64,000 nt of DNA from Comamonas sp. lk (lineage in GTDB: Bacteria > Pseudomonadota > Gammaproteobacteria > Burkholderiales > Burkholderiaceae_C): positions 124,001 through 188,000 of the forward strand of contig CAMAQV010000001.1 in assembly GCA_945860595.1 (NCBI GenBank), in the 5' to 3' direction. Made by a program: the position numbers and the translations under genes. The notes below the pieces were generated by a model. It was not told the DNA's origin, made no database searches, and saw only the letters and a program-made list of their open reading frames with translations. This document shows, one piece after another, positions 18,001 through 23,935 of this stretch (its first letter is position 1; each line of letters starts with the position of its first letter).

Positions 18001-18623
18001 TTGACGTAGTACACGGTGGCCAGGTAGCCGTTACCGCCGGCGTCATACACGGTAAACGCCGTGCTCTTGTTGTAGGTGGCCGGGTTGGTGCGGTTGAAGT
18101 CATCTTTGATGACCGGCGCGTCGGCCGGAAAGTTCAAGCCCAGCGACACCGAAGAGGTCTGCTTGGCTTCACCGGATGTTTTTTGCGGAATGGTCAAGAC
18201 CACGCGGTCGTTGACGTTGGCGCTACCAGTCGAGTCAACCGTCGCCGCCATCAAACGCTGGCCCGCCGAGTTCACCACGTTGTACTGTTCGTTCAGCAGG
18301 AAGGAACCGTTACGGGTATAGGTTTCCTGCAGGCCGTCTGCCGAGCGCATGGGGAAGAAGCCGTCACCGGTGATCGCCAGATCCAGCGCATTCGACGAGA
18401 ACGAGATATTGCCCTGGCTGAATTCCTGGCTCACTTGTTTCAGCGAAACACCCTGACCCACCGTGGACGAGGCTTTTTGCAGCGGCGAGGTGGCAAAAAT
18501 ATCGCCGAAGTCCGCGCGCGAGCGCTTGAAGCCGGTGGTACCCACGTTGGCAATATTGTTCGAAGTCACGCCCAACATGGCGGTAGCGGCATTCAGCCCG
18601 GTAAGCGAGGTATAGAAAGACAT
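15015..18623 (-). CDS. flgE: Hook protein FlgE with a large central insertion
   Basis: FlgE is the subunit of the hook. At 1202 residues it is about three times the Salmonella length (403). The ends are canonical: GLNAATAMLGVTSNNIANVG (residues 9 to 28) and a C-terminal helix with QELVDLITAQRNFQANAKAI. Residues about 310 to 630 (around 16734 to 17696) form an Asp/Glu/Ala-rich helical stretch unlike the beta-rich hook domains, and include one Cys near residue 371. The following part returns to hook-like beta sequence. No frameshift is seen and AGGAG precedes the start. The insert probably projects from the hook surface. Confidence 0.95.
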   Translation of the reverse strand: MSFYTSLTGLNAATAMLGVTSNNIANVGTTGFKRSRADFGDIFATSPLQKASSTVGQGVSLKQVSQEFSQGNISFSSNALDLAITGDGFFPMRSADGLQETYTRNGSFLLNEQYNVVNSAGQRLMAATVDSTGSANVNDRVVLTIPQKTSGEAKQTSSVSLGLNFPADAPVIKDDFNRTNPATYNKSTAFTVYDAGGNGYLATVYYVKTKNADQTSPTNTWQTHVYVGEDSVNASLQQASNVNGEKLYVNQYGQLAPYSQVKDELTTAKTMLFSLNDLTDTRQSVPATVSGKTVTQFDFSNGDNFKIRNQTANDADLALASVAATAIMADDDTLSSDEISTVSAAAVSGMRYPKADLPERYAQGLRAAVFCAETDLSDTNVETELETLGYIDTTAGESISDATADEIQEARDNISYANILEQAQATLDEDTTNTVTLSISDIMSIDYEAERTAAMDALAAAYWEGDDPAQYLSDVETAVSAALTALGTGASENAIASATLRATAKVIAADNALNAGIKAYAETLTDYTTDMNPDEFTLLLSSTELTAVETVITASLGAMTNEYFDSVKVGLSQLFELDVDASGEPAILDLSFLADTDKKIIGNEMAAAVTNTLNREFGDEAYFDLSQASDRYFQVYSSGYNTVDQVTGAITENPIVIKLVPGGTPGLGVLHNKDGTVQLDSYGQPVFNAKKVTIDQMVHAIQSQLDAAHPGTNTIKASYDFSTSSFKFIDGANVVKLDTNGTDGVLKNDLFKLSQTSVTLSSDGHYAAKVIPNGQAIRLAADQRYGMAMAYDSVNKVFSMKSGKTGDSSSIAITGVTANSLGTDMLGLTANGLASEAPVNLVTPSSAALRGIASTPAVAVGTTPLKNISNNFAVDETNNKFVVTVDGVKGTVIIPVRSDYSLDTLKAELQKGINAMGGNNAFGDPVTVNGVNVGYDDTNKRFTFTSGTTGGASFIKISGSADWGLDQVEAARGTDSTWIKPTQHKDVVSGVSQPKYIDGQGNETTSGDGFDGTLPAWSPIFLTKGELTFSTGGKLVSPVDGTQLEPVYLAGGKGVLTINIDYGASTQYTSPFAVLSQSQDGAPEGDLVGVTIGNDGLVSASFSNGTQKSLAKILLANFSSPVGLRQMGDSTFLASAASGKATLGNAGSAGFGTLRAGATERANVDLTQELVDLITAQRNFQANAKAIETSSTMTSAIINLRS

Positions 18624-18692
18624 GGTTCAGGGCTCCTAATGGTGCGGGGGATGCTGAGAAAAAGGTATCAACTGAAAATTTGCGGCTGCCGT

Positions 18693-19412
18693 TTAACCAC
18701 CGATGGTGGTCACGTCCGATAGCCTGACGGTCTTGCCGCCCTGGATTTGCAATAGCGTGGTTTTGGCCGCGTCCTGGCTGACGCCGGTGATCATGGCCGC
18801 CGTGCTCACCGGCGGTTGGCTGGTCAAACCTCGGGAGACGGCGCTGGCAACAAAGCGGTAGGTGCCGTCGGGCAAAGGCGCGCCCTGGTCGTCGGCACCG
18901 TTCCAGTAAAAGCTCATCGGGCCCGGGCGCTGTACGCCCAGAATATTGGTGGCCACCAGCACGCCCTTTTCATTGAGCACCTGGATCTTCACGCCGTCCG
19001 CGCCGTTGGGCAGGCTGATCGTGCCTTTGATCGGCTTGCCGCCGCTTAACACCGCCGGCGCATCAGGAACCGCCATGGTTTTGCCAATCAGGCTGGCACC
19101 GGTGACGATGTTCTGACCGGCCTGGCTGTCCACAAAGTCTTTCAATGTGGTCGACATATTGGTGGTCGCCTCCAACTGCGAGAACTGCGCCAGTTGGGCG
19201 ACAAAAGCCTCGTTTTTGACCGGATCCAACGGATCCTGGTTTTTCAACTGCGTCGTAAACAGTGTCAAAAAGTCGCTTTGGCCCATGTTCGACTTCTTGG
19301 CCGTCAGGGCCGCCTCGGCTGCTGCCGCCGTGGTCGTGATACCCGTGGGAACCGATGTGGTCCAGGCTTTATTCACCTGGGTGTTACTGGGAAGCAAATT
19401 GAGATTGGACAT
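18693..19412 (-). CDS. flgD: Hook cap and assembly protein FlgD
   Basis: FlgD (239 residues) caps the growing hook. The N-terminal signature MGQSDFLTLFTTQLKNQDPL and the LAQFSQLEATTNM segment are present. The C-terminal half has the tandem Tudor-like/FnIII fold region with FYWNGADDQGAPLPDGTYRF. Length is typical. It lies between flgC (31 bases) and flgE (70 bases). No good ribosome binding site is visible. Confidence 0.95.
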   Translation of the reverse strand: MSNLNLLPSNTQVNKAWTTSVPTGITTTAAAAEAALTAKKSNMGQSDFLTLFTTQLKNQDPLDPVKNEAFVAQLAQFSQLEATTNMSTTLKDFVDSQAGQNIVTGASLIGKTMAVPDAPAVLSGGKPIKGTISLPNGADGVKIQVLNEKGVLVATNILGVQRPGPMSFYWNGADDQGAPLPDGTYRFVASAVSRGLTSQPPVSTAAMITGVSQDAAKTTLLQIQGGKTVRLSDVTTIGG

Positions 19413-19442
19413 GGCGGGTCAGTCGTGCGGTGGTAGTCAGGC

Positions 19443-19868
19443 TCAGGCTTTGATGATGTCCAGCGTGCGCATAGTCAGTTGCCGTGCGGTATTCACGACT
19501 TCCACGTTGTTCTGGTAGGAGCGGGCGGCGGCCATCATGTCCACCATCTCGCTCATCTCGTTCACGTTGGACATATAGACATAGCCGTCTTTGTCGGCTG
19601 CCGGATTGCCAGGGTCGGACTGGCGGGTAATGGGCTTGGGGTCATCCACAATCTGGGCGACGCGCACACCGCCCTTGGCAGTCTGGTCCAAGCCGCCCAT
19701 CTGGCTTTCCATGATGGTCTTGAAAACCGCGCGCTTACCGCGGAAAGCCTCTTTTTCGGTTCCGGCCACGGTTCCGCCGTTGGCCAGGTTGGATGCGGTG
19801 GCGTTCATGCGCACGGTCTGCGCATTGAGCGCGGAGCCGGCGATGCCGAAGATGTTGTCTAAGGCCAT
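19443..19868 (-). CDS. flgC: Proximal rod protein FlgC
   Basis: FlgC (141 residues) is a proximal rod subunit. It has QTVRMNATASNLANGGTVAG near the start, the conserved GYVYMSNVNEMSEMVDM loop and the C-terminal helix with AARSYQNNVEVVNTARQ. The GGGGAG site before its ATG lies inside the end of flgB, and the two genes are only 2 bases apart. Confidence 0.96.
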   Translation of the reverse strand: MALDNIFGIAGSALNAQTVRMNATASNLANGGTVAGTEKEAFRGKRAVFKTIMESQMGGLDQTAKGGVRVAQIVDDPKPITRQSDPGNPAADKDGYVYMSNVNEMSEMVDMMAAARSYQNNVEVVNTARQLTMRTLDIIKA

Positions 19869-19870
19869 CT

Positions 19871-20254
19871 TTATTCTCCCCGCAGCGCTTTGCGGATGCC
19901 GCCAATGCGGTTTTCCAAAATGCTGAGTGTGGTTTGGTAGTCGGTTGCGTACTGGCCGTACTTGGACTGCTCGACGGGCAGCTCAACGGTATTGCCGTCA
20001 AACGAGGTGTTGTAGGGGACACGGTACTTCAGGCCGCTGCGGGTGTCTTCCGGCGTCTGGTTGGTGTGACCGGCGTTGGTGAGCTGCACATTGCTGTCTT
20101 GCGCGCCCTGCAGAAGTTGGCGGAAGTCCAGGTCCCGGGCTTTGAAATGGGGCGTGTCCGCATTGGCGATGTTCTGCGCCAGGATTTCCATGCGCTGGCT
20201 ACGAAAGGCCAAAGCGCGCTCGTGGACATCGAAGGTCTTGTCAATCATGTTCAT
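19871..20254 (-). CDS. flgB: Proximal rod protein FlgB
   Basis: FlgB (127 residues) is a proximal rod subunit. It contains MEILAQNIANADTPHFKARD and ends with a TLSILENRIGGIRKAL helix. The frame is open 16 codons further upstream, but GAGGAGTG lies 8 bases before the ATG at 20254, which gives the usual family length. It heads the flgBCDEF unit, driven by a consensus sigma-54 promoter about 85 bases upstream. Confidence 0.95.
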   Translation of the reverse strand: MNMIDKTFDVHERALAFRSQRMEILAQNIANADTPHFKARDLDFRQLLQGAQDSNVQLTNAGHTNQTPEDTRSGLKYRVPYNTSFDGNTVELPVEQSKYGQYATDYQTTLSILENRIGGIRKALRGE

Positions 20255-20338
20255 CGGGAACACTCCTCGGGACATCACCATTTTTCGCCGGTATACCGAC
20301 ACTTCGGGCCACGCTCTGCGGCCCTTGGAACAAACTCC

Positions 20339-20353
20339 GCAAATTACGTGCCA
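20339..20353 (-). promoter_or_regulatory. Sigma-54 promoter of flgB
   Basis: Minus strand TGGCACG-N4-TTGC, a full match to the -24/-12 consensus, about 85 bases before flgB. Confidence 0.92.
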
Positions 20354-20378
20354 CCTGAAATTTCTGAGGGCTTGCCTC

Positions 20379-20405
20379 TCAAGTTCTCACCGGAGGTGCC
20401 GATTT
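20379..20405 (+). promoter_or_regulatory. Orphan sigma-28-like promoter facing right
   Basis: Plus strand TCAAGTTC-N11-GCCGATTT, the same core and spacing as the flgM, flaG and fliS elements. The next plus-strand gene (flgA) is 1.4 kb away, so any transcript would be antisense to the muramidase gene or a short RNA ending near the hairpin at 20427-20444. Confidence 0.5.
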
Positions 20406-20421
20406 ATCCGAATACGGCGTG

Positions 20422-20444
20422 AAAAAGCGGCAAGGGCTTGCCGC
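20422..20444 (-). terminator. Intrinsic terminator of the muramidase gene
   Basis: Minus strand GCGGCAAG/CTTGCCGC stem followed by TTTTT, about 32 bases after the muramidase stop. Confidence 0.85.
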
Positions 20445-20475
20445 AGCGGGCATCGCGCGCCGCCGCTGGAGGTCG

Positions 20476-21705
20476 TCAATTCCCCTGGGTTTCGGCGTAG
20501 GCGACGGCGCCCTGCGCAGCCGAGCGCAGGCGGTTGGGCACCATCTCGCGCAAGCGGGCCGCAGCGTTCTGCAGCAGGCCAAAGCGGATAGATTGGCGGG
20601 TAATCGGGTTGTCGGTGTCGCCTCCGACGTGCAAATGGCGCGCCTGAGCGCCCGGAATATTCAGCGGCGTGGTCGCCGAATTTTGCGCGCGCGACGCCGG
20701 GTTGAGCACCGACAGATACAGATCTTCCAGACCGGCGGGGCCCTTGTTTTTCAGACCTACCTCGTCAAAATATTTGTCCACCAGATCCAGCTGGGAATGC
20801 ACGCTCAGGTTGAGAATCGCCTTGGGGTTTTTGGCGTAGCCCGCAGTGGCTGCGCCGCGCGCGGGTCCGTCGCAAAATTGAATGATTCCATGGCAACGTT
20901 CGTTGCTGGCGCGCGGGTTCATGCCGTCGCTCTCCATCAGCGTCATGCGGGCAAAGTCGTCCGGCATGAAGTTGTGTTCCCTAGCCAGGCCGAGAATTTT
21001 GTCGTAGACGGCAGCGCGCTCCTGCTCAGGAATGAATCCTTTGGCAACCGCGCGGTCCAGGGTTTTTTGCAACACCGGGTGCAGCGCTGCGTTGCCCGCC
21101 GGGCTGGCGGATACGGGCATCGGCTTTCCGTTGGGCGCCAGCGCAACGTTGGTGGCCACATGCGGAAAACGCGGCGGTACGGCATTCGCAGCGGCGGGCG
21201 GGCTGGTAGCCACAGACTGCTGCACCGCAGCAAGGGCCTGCGCCGCCGGTGGCTGGGCCACATAGCGCGCCCTTAGCTGAGGTGCCGCGTCGGCAGTCGT
21301 GACGGTGCCAGGCTTGCCAATCTGGGCGATCTGCTCACTCAGGGCCCGCATATCCAACTGCTGGCCCGCAAAAATACGGTCCGGATTGTCGATGCGGTTG
21401 GTCCTGGCGAGTTGCTGGGCCAGGCGGTAGGCCTGGGTGGGTTCGACTTTGACACCCATGGCGGCTGCCTGCTCCTGCACGATGCCACTGAGGGTATCGC
21501 CGGCGGCCACCGTGCGGCTTTGCGCCGCTGCGGCCATAGGCGCTGCACCAACCGTCTGGGCGCTTTGCAAGGCCTGCGCAAAATCGCGGGTCGGTACGCT
21601 GCCCTCTTCGCCCATAGCGCTTGGCCTGCCGCGCGCAAACCGCGCCGGACCACCCAGCGAATTCAGGCTGTTGACAGGCTTGGGCAGGACGTCGGGCGCT
21701 TGCAT
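20476..21705 (-). CDS. Flagellum-associated muramidase (LysM-like plus lysozyme-like domain)
   Basis: Protein of 409 residues from the ATG at 21705. Residues 66 to 119 look like a LysM-type peptidoglycan-binding motif (VAAGDTLSGIV). Residues about 245 to 340 look like a lytic transglycosylase/lysozyme fold, with a candidate catalytic Glu258 in LMESDG and the GIIQF motif at 273 to 277. No Sec signal is seen, so export through the flagellar type III apparatus, as for FlgJ, is plausible. Because FlgJ here lacks its hydrolase domain, this protein probably opens the wall for the rod, like SltF of Rhodobacter. A further upstream start (21783) would overlap the flgA promoter and is rejected. It is divergent from flgA and has its own terminator. 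Confidence 0.8.
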   Translation of the reverse strand: MQAPDVLPKPVNSLNSLGGPARFARGRPSAMGEEGSVPTRDFAQALQSAQTVGAAPMAAAAQSRTVAAGDTLSGIVQEQAAAMGVKVEPTQAYRLAQQLARTNRIDNPDRIFAGQQLDMRALSEQIAQIGKPGTVTTADAAPQLRARYVAQPPAAQALAAVQQSVATSPPAAANAVPPRFPHVATNVALAPNGKPMPVSASPAGNAALHPVLQKTLDRAVAKGFIPEQERAAVYDKILGLAREHNFMPDDFARMTLMESDGMNPRASNERCHGIIQFCDGPARGAATAGYAKNPKAILNLSVHSQLDLVDKYFDEVGLKNKGPAGLEDLYLSVLNPASRAQNSATTPLNIPGAQARHLHVGGDTDNPITRQSIRFGLLQNAAARLREMVPNRLRSAAQGAVAYAETQGN

Positions 21706-21760
21706 GGCTACGATCCGGTGGGTTGAATAATCCGCGAGGTATAACGTGAAAAAACTTGCT

Positions 21761-21775
21761 TGGCACTGTTCTTGC
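21761..21775 (+). promoter_or_regulatory. Sigma-54 promoter of flgA
   Basis: Plus strand TGGCAC-N5-TTGC with the GG-N10-GC spacing, 55 bases before the flgA ATG. It rules out a start at 21756 for flgA. Confidence 0.88.
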
Positions 21776-21830
21776 ACGCACATGCAGCACAGAACACGGT
21801 GTCGACATTCCCACTATCTCCCTTTCACCC

Positions 21831-22715
21831 ATGCAAATGCTGTGCCACAAAGCCCTTGCCCGACTGGCAGCCCGCCACCAGTGGTCGTGCGTGTGCCGAG
21901 CGGCCCTGCTCGGGGTTTTGGTCGTTCTGGGTCTGGGTGCAGCGATGGCCCAAGCCCCAGCCGATCCACCGCTGACGCAGGAAACGTTGCTAAAAGAAGT
22001 TGGCGCCTGGATGCAGCAAACACAGCAGCTCAGCCCGGGCCAGTTTGACTTTGCGCCGCTGGACAGCCGGGTCAAGGTGCAGCCCTGCGACCGCCCTCTG
22101 GTGATGGATCTGCCTTTTGCCACCCGCGAAACCGTACGGGTGCGCTGCCTGGGGGCAAGCAGCTGGCAGTTGTATCTGCGCGCCATCATCAAAAACCCGG
22201 CCCCGAAGCAGGCCACAGCACCGGCAAACCCAGTCCCGGCGATAGCCGCCAATCTGCCGCCCCCCGCACCGGCAGCCGCCGCAAACCCGCCCGCCGTGGC
22301 ACCCGCAAGCCCAAACCCGGCCCCGGTAGCGCGCCGCAAAGTGGTGGTGGGAACCCAGCTTTTGCGCGCCGGCACTGTATTGAGCGCAGCCCTGCTGCAA
22401 GAAACCGAGCAGGCTGCCACCGGTTTGGACAATTCGGCCGTCACCAGCATCAAAGACGTGGAAAACGCCGAAGTGGTACGCGATATCCCGGCAGGCACGC
22501 CACTGCGCAGCTACGATGTGCGGCGCGCCATTCTGGTCAAACAGGGGCAGCTGGTGATGCTGACCATTGGCCAGGGCAGCGGTTTTGCTATCGTTGCACG
22601 GGTCGAGGCGCTACAGGATGGACGTATGGGCGACCAAATCCGCTTAAAAAATCCCGAGTCGGGCCGATTACTAAGCGGCGTGGTCACCGGACCCAATGCC
22701 GCCAAAGGGCTATGA
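21831..22715 (+). CDS. flgA: P-ring assembly chaperone FlgA
   Basis: FlgA (294 residues) is a periplasmic chaperone for P-ring formation. A signal peptide (hydrophobic LLGVLVVLGLGAAMA) is cleaved near AMA/Q. A Pro/Ala-rich linker (about residues 145 to 180) precedes the C-terminal SAF/FlgA domain (LRAGTVLSAALLQ, IPAGTPLRSYDVR, GQLVMLTIGQGSGF). It is longer than Salmonella FlgA (219) because of the linker. The start is the first ATG after the sigma-54 promoter; the ribosome binding site is poor. flgM follows after 109 bases. Confidence 0.94.
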   Translation: MQMLCHKALARLAARHQWSCVCRAALLGVLVVLGLGAAMAQAPADPPLTQETLLKEVGAWMQQTQQLSPGQFDFAPLDSRVKVQPCDRPLVMDLPFATRETVRVRCLGASSWQLYLRAIIKNPAPKQATAPANPVPAIAANLPPPAPAAAANPPAVAPASPNPAPVARRKVVVGTQLLRAGTVLSAALLQETEQAATGLDNSAVTSIKDVENAEVVRDIPAGTPLRSYDVRRAILVKQGQLVMLTIGQGSGFAIVARVEALQDGRMGDQIRLKNPESGRLLSGVVTGPNAAKGL

Positions 22716-22746
22716 ATCTATTTTTAAGAATTTTTCTAATTTCCCC

Positions 22747-22773
22747 TCAAGTTTTCTCTGATCTGACCGATTC
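22747..22773 (+). promoter_or_regulatory. Sigma-28 promoter of flgM
   Basis: Plus strand TCAAGTTT-N11-ACCGATTC, about 52 bases before flgM, so FliA would drive its own anti-sigma factor. Confidence 0.85.
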
Positions 22774-22824
22774 CACCGAGGACTAGCTATAAAAGTGCTG
22801 CGCAAACCCTGAAAGTGAGACCCT

Positions 22825-23163
22825 ATGACCGATGCAATTTCACCATCCCCCCGCCCGGCAGCGACGGACGCGGGCGCCCGCAAGTCCATTGACAAGGCGG
22901 GCAAGTCGGAAAAATCGGCCTCCCTTCTGAGCACCCCGCAAGCAGCCACTCCGGGCGCGGCGCCGCCGCCACCGCCGACCAACACGGACAACCTGGACGA
23001 AATGAATCTGCGCAAGGTAGCCCAACGTATGCACGAAGAACCCAATTTCGACCGCAAAAAAGTGGACTCGATCCGCCGTGCCATCCACGATGGACAGTAT
23101 CCGCTGGACCCCAAACGCATTGCCGAGAGCTTTTTGGCCATCGAACAGATGATCAAAAGCTGA
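22825..23163 (+). CDS. flgM: Anti-sigma-28 factor FlgM
   Basis: FlgM (112 residues) binds FliA until it is exported after hook completion. The first 60 residues are disordered and rich in Pro, Ala, Ser and Lys. The C-terminal half carries the FliA-binding helices (NLRKVAQRMHEEPNF, VDSIRRAIHDGQYPLDPKRI, and a last helix with AIEQMIKS). A sigma-28 promoter in front provides the expected feedback. flgN follows after 8 bases. Confidence 0.95.
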   Translation: MTDAISPSPRPAATDAGARKSIDKAGKSEKSASLLSTPQAATPGAAPPPPPTNTDNLDEMNLRKVAQRMHEEPNFDRKKVDSIRRAIHDGQYPLDPKRIAESFLAIEQMIKS

Positions 23164-23171
23164 CAGACCGC

Positions 23172-23576
23172 TTGGACACCCCGCCAGACCCCGAACTTCA
23201 CCAGCGCGCGCAGGCGTTGGTGGTTCAGCTCACCCAGATGCTGGAGTTGGAGTTCGACGCCTTGCGGGTTCAAAATCTGGATGAATTCGAGCGGCTACAA
23301 CCCATCAAAAACGATTTGCTGGCGAACTTGACTGCCATCGCCCCCAGCAAGGAAGCACTGGAGGCCGATGCGCAGTGGGGCACTTGGCTGGAGGGTATCG
23401 CGCAATGCCGCGATATGCACCGGCGCAACGCGGTGCTGATGGAACGCAAGCTCGAATCGATCCGCGGCGCACTGGAGAGTTTGCGCCTTCCCGGAGCCAG
23501 CAGCGGCGTCGAAATTTATGACCGCCTCGGTCACGTCTCCCGCTTCTCGCGCGGGCGCGGCTACAACGAAGCCTAA
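23172..23576 (+). CDS. flgN: FlgN-type export chaperone
   Basis: FlgN family protein (134 residues), the chaperone for FlgK and FlgL. It is nearly all helical (LVVQLTQMLELEFDALRVQN; MHRRNAVLMERKLESIRGAL), with a C-terminal basic tail ending SRFSRGRGYNEA, as in the family. The start is a TTG 8 bases after flgM. The stop overlaps the stop of the convergent gene by 4 bases. Confidence 0.9.
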   Translation: MDTPPDPELHQRAQALVVQLTQMLELEFDALRVQNLDEFERLQPIKNDLLANLTAIAPSKEALEADAQWGTWLEGIAQCRDMHRRNAVLMERKLESIRGALESLRLPGASSGVEIYDRLGHVSRFSRGRGYNEA

Positions 23577-23935
23577 GCCAAGCCGTCCACCGGGTCCGAT
23601 GGGCCACCCAGGTCCGCATCTGAGCCGTCGCGCACGGCAGTCGCCTGGACTGCGTCATCCGGAGTGCCTTTTTCATCGCCCGGACGCATGCCTTTGAGCC
23701 AGTACACCCAGGAAAGAATCACCGACACCGCCGCGTACAGCTCGGGCGGAATCTCATCATCCACATTGAGCCGGCTCAAGAGCGCCAGCAACTGCGGGTC
23801 CTGGGTGATGTAGACGCCGTTGGCCTGGGCCTGGGCAATCATGGCCAGCGCAATTTCCTCGTCGCCCTTGGCGGTCACCACGGGCGTCAGATGCTGCCCG
23901 TACTCCAGGGCAATGGCTTGGCGTCGGTAGCTCAT
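23573..23935 (-). CDS. FlhB C-terminal domain homologue (FlhX/YlqH type)
   Basis: Stand-alone protein of 120 residues resembling the cytoplasmic C-terminal domain of FlhB/YscU: AIALEYGQ, PVVTAKGDEEIA, LLALLSRLNVDDEIP and ELYAAVSVILSWVYWLKG are in family order. The NPxH self-cleavage motif lies upstream of this segment in FlhB and is absent here. Full-length FlhB is encoded at 39866-41023. The start overlaps the end of the FliK-like gene by 4 bases (ATGA). Bacillus subtilis pairs a FliK-like gene with such a protein (ylqG-ylqH), so a role in export-specificity switching is plausible but unproven. Confidence 0.88.
   Translation of the reverse strand: MSYRRQAIALEYGQHLTPVVTAKGDEEIALAMIAQAQANGVYITQDPQLLALLSRLNVDDEIPPELYAAVSVILSWVYWLKGMRPGDEKGTPDDAVQATAVRDGSDADLGGPSDPVDGLA

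Noticed and set aside
21706-21783. Longer start for the muramidase
   Set aside because: It would overlap the flgA sigma-54 promoter and adds residues without the family's features; the ATG at 21705 is preferred.
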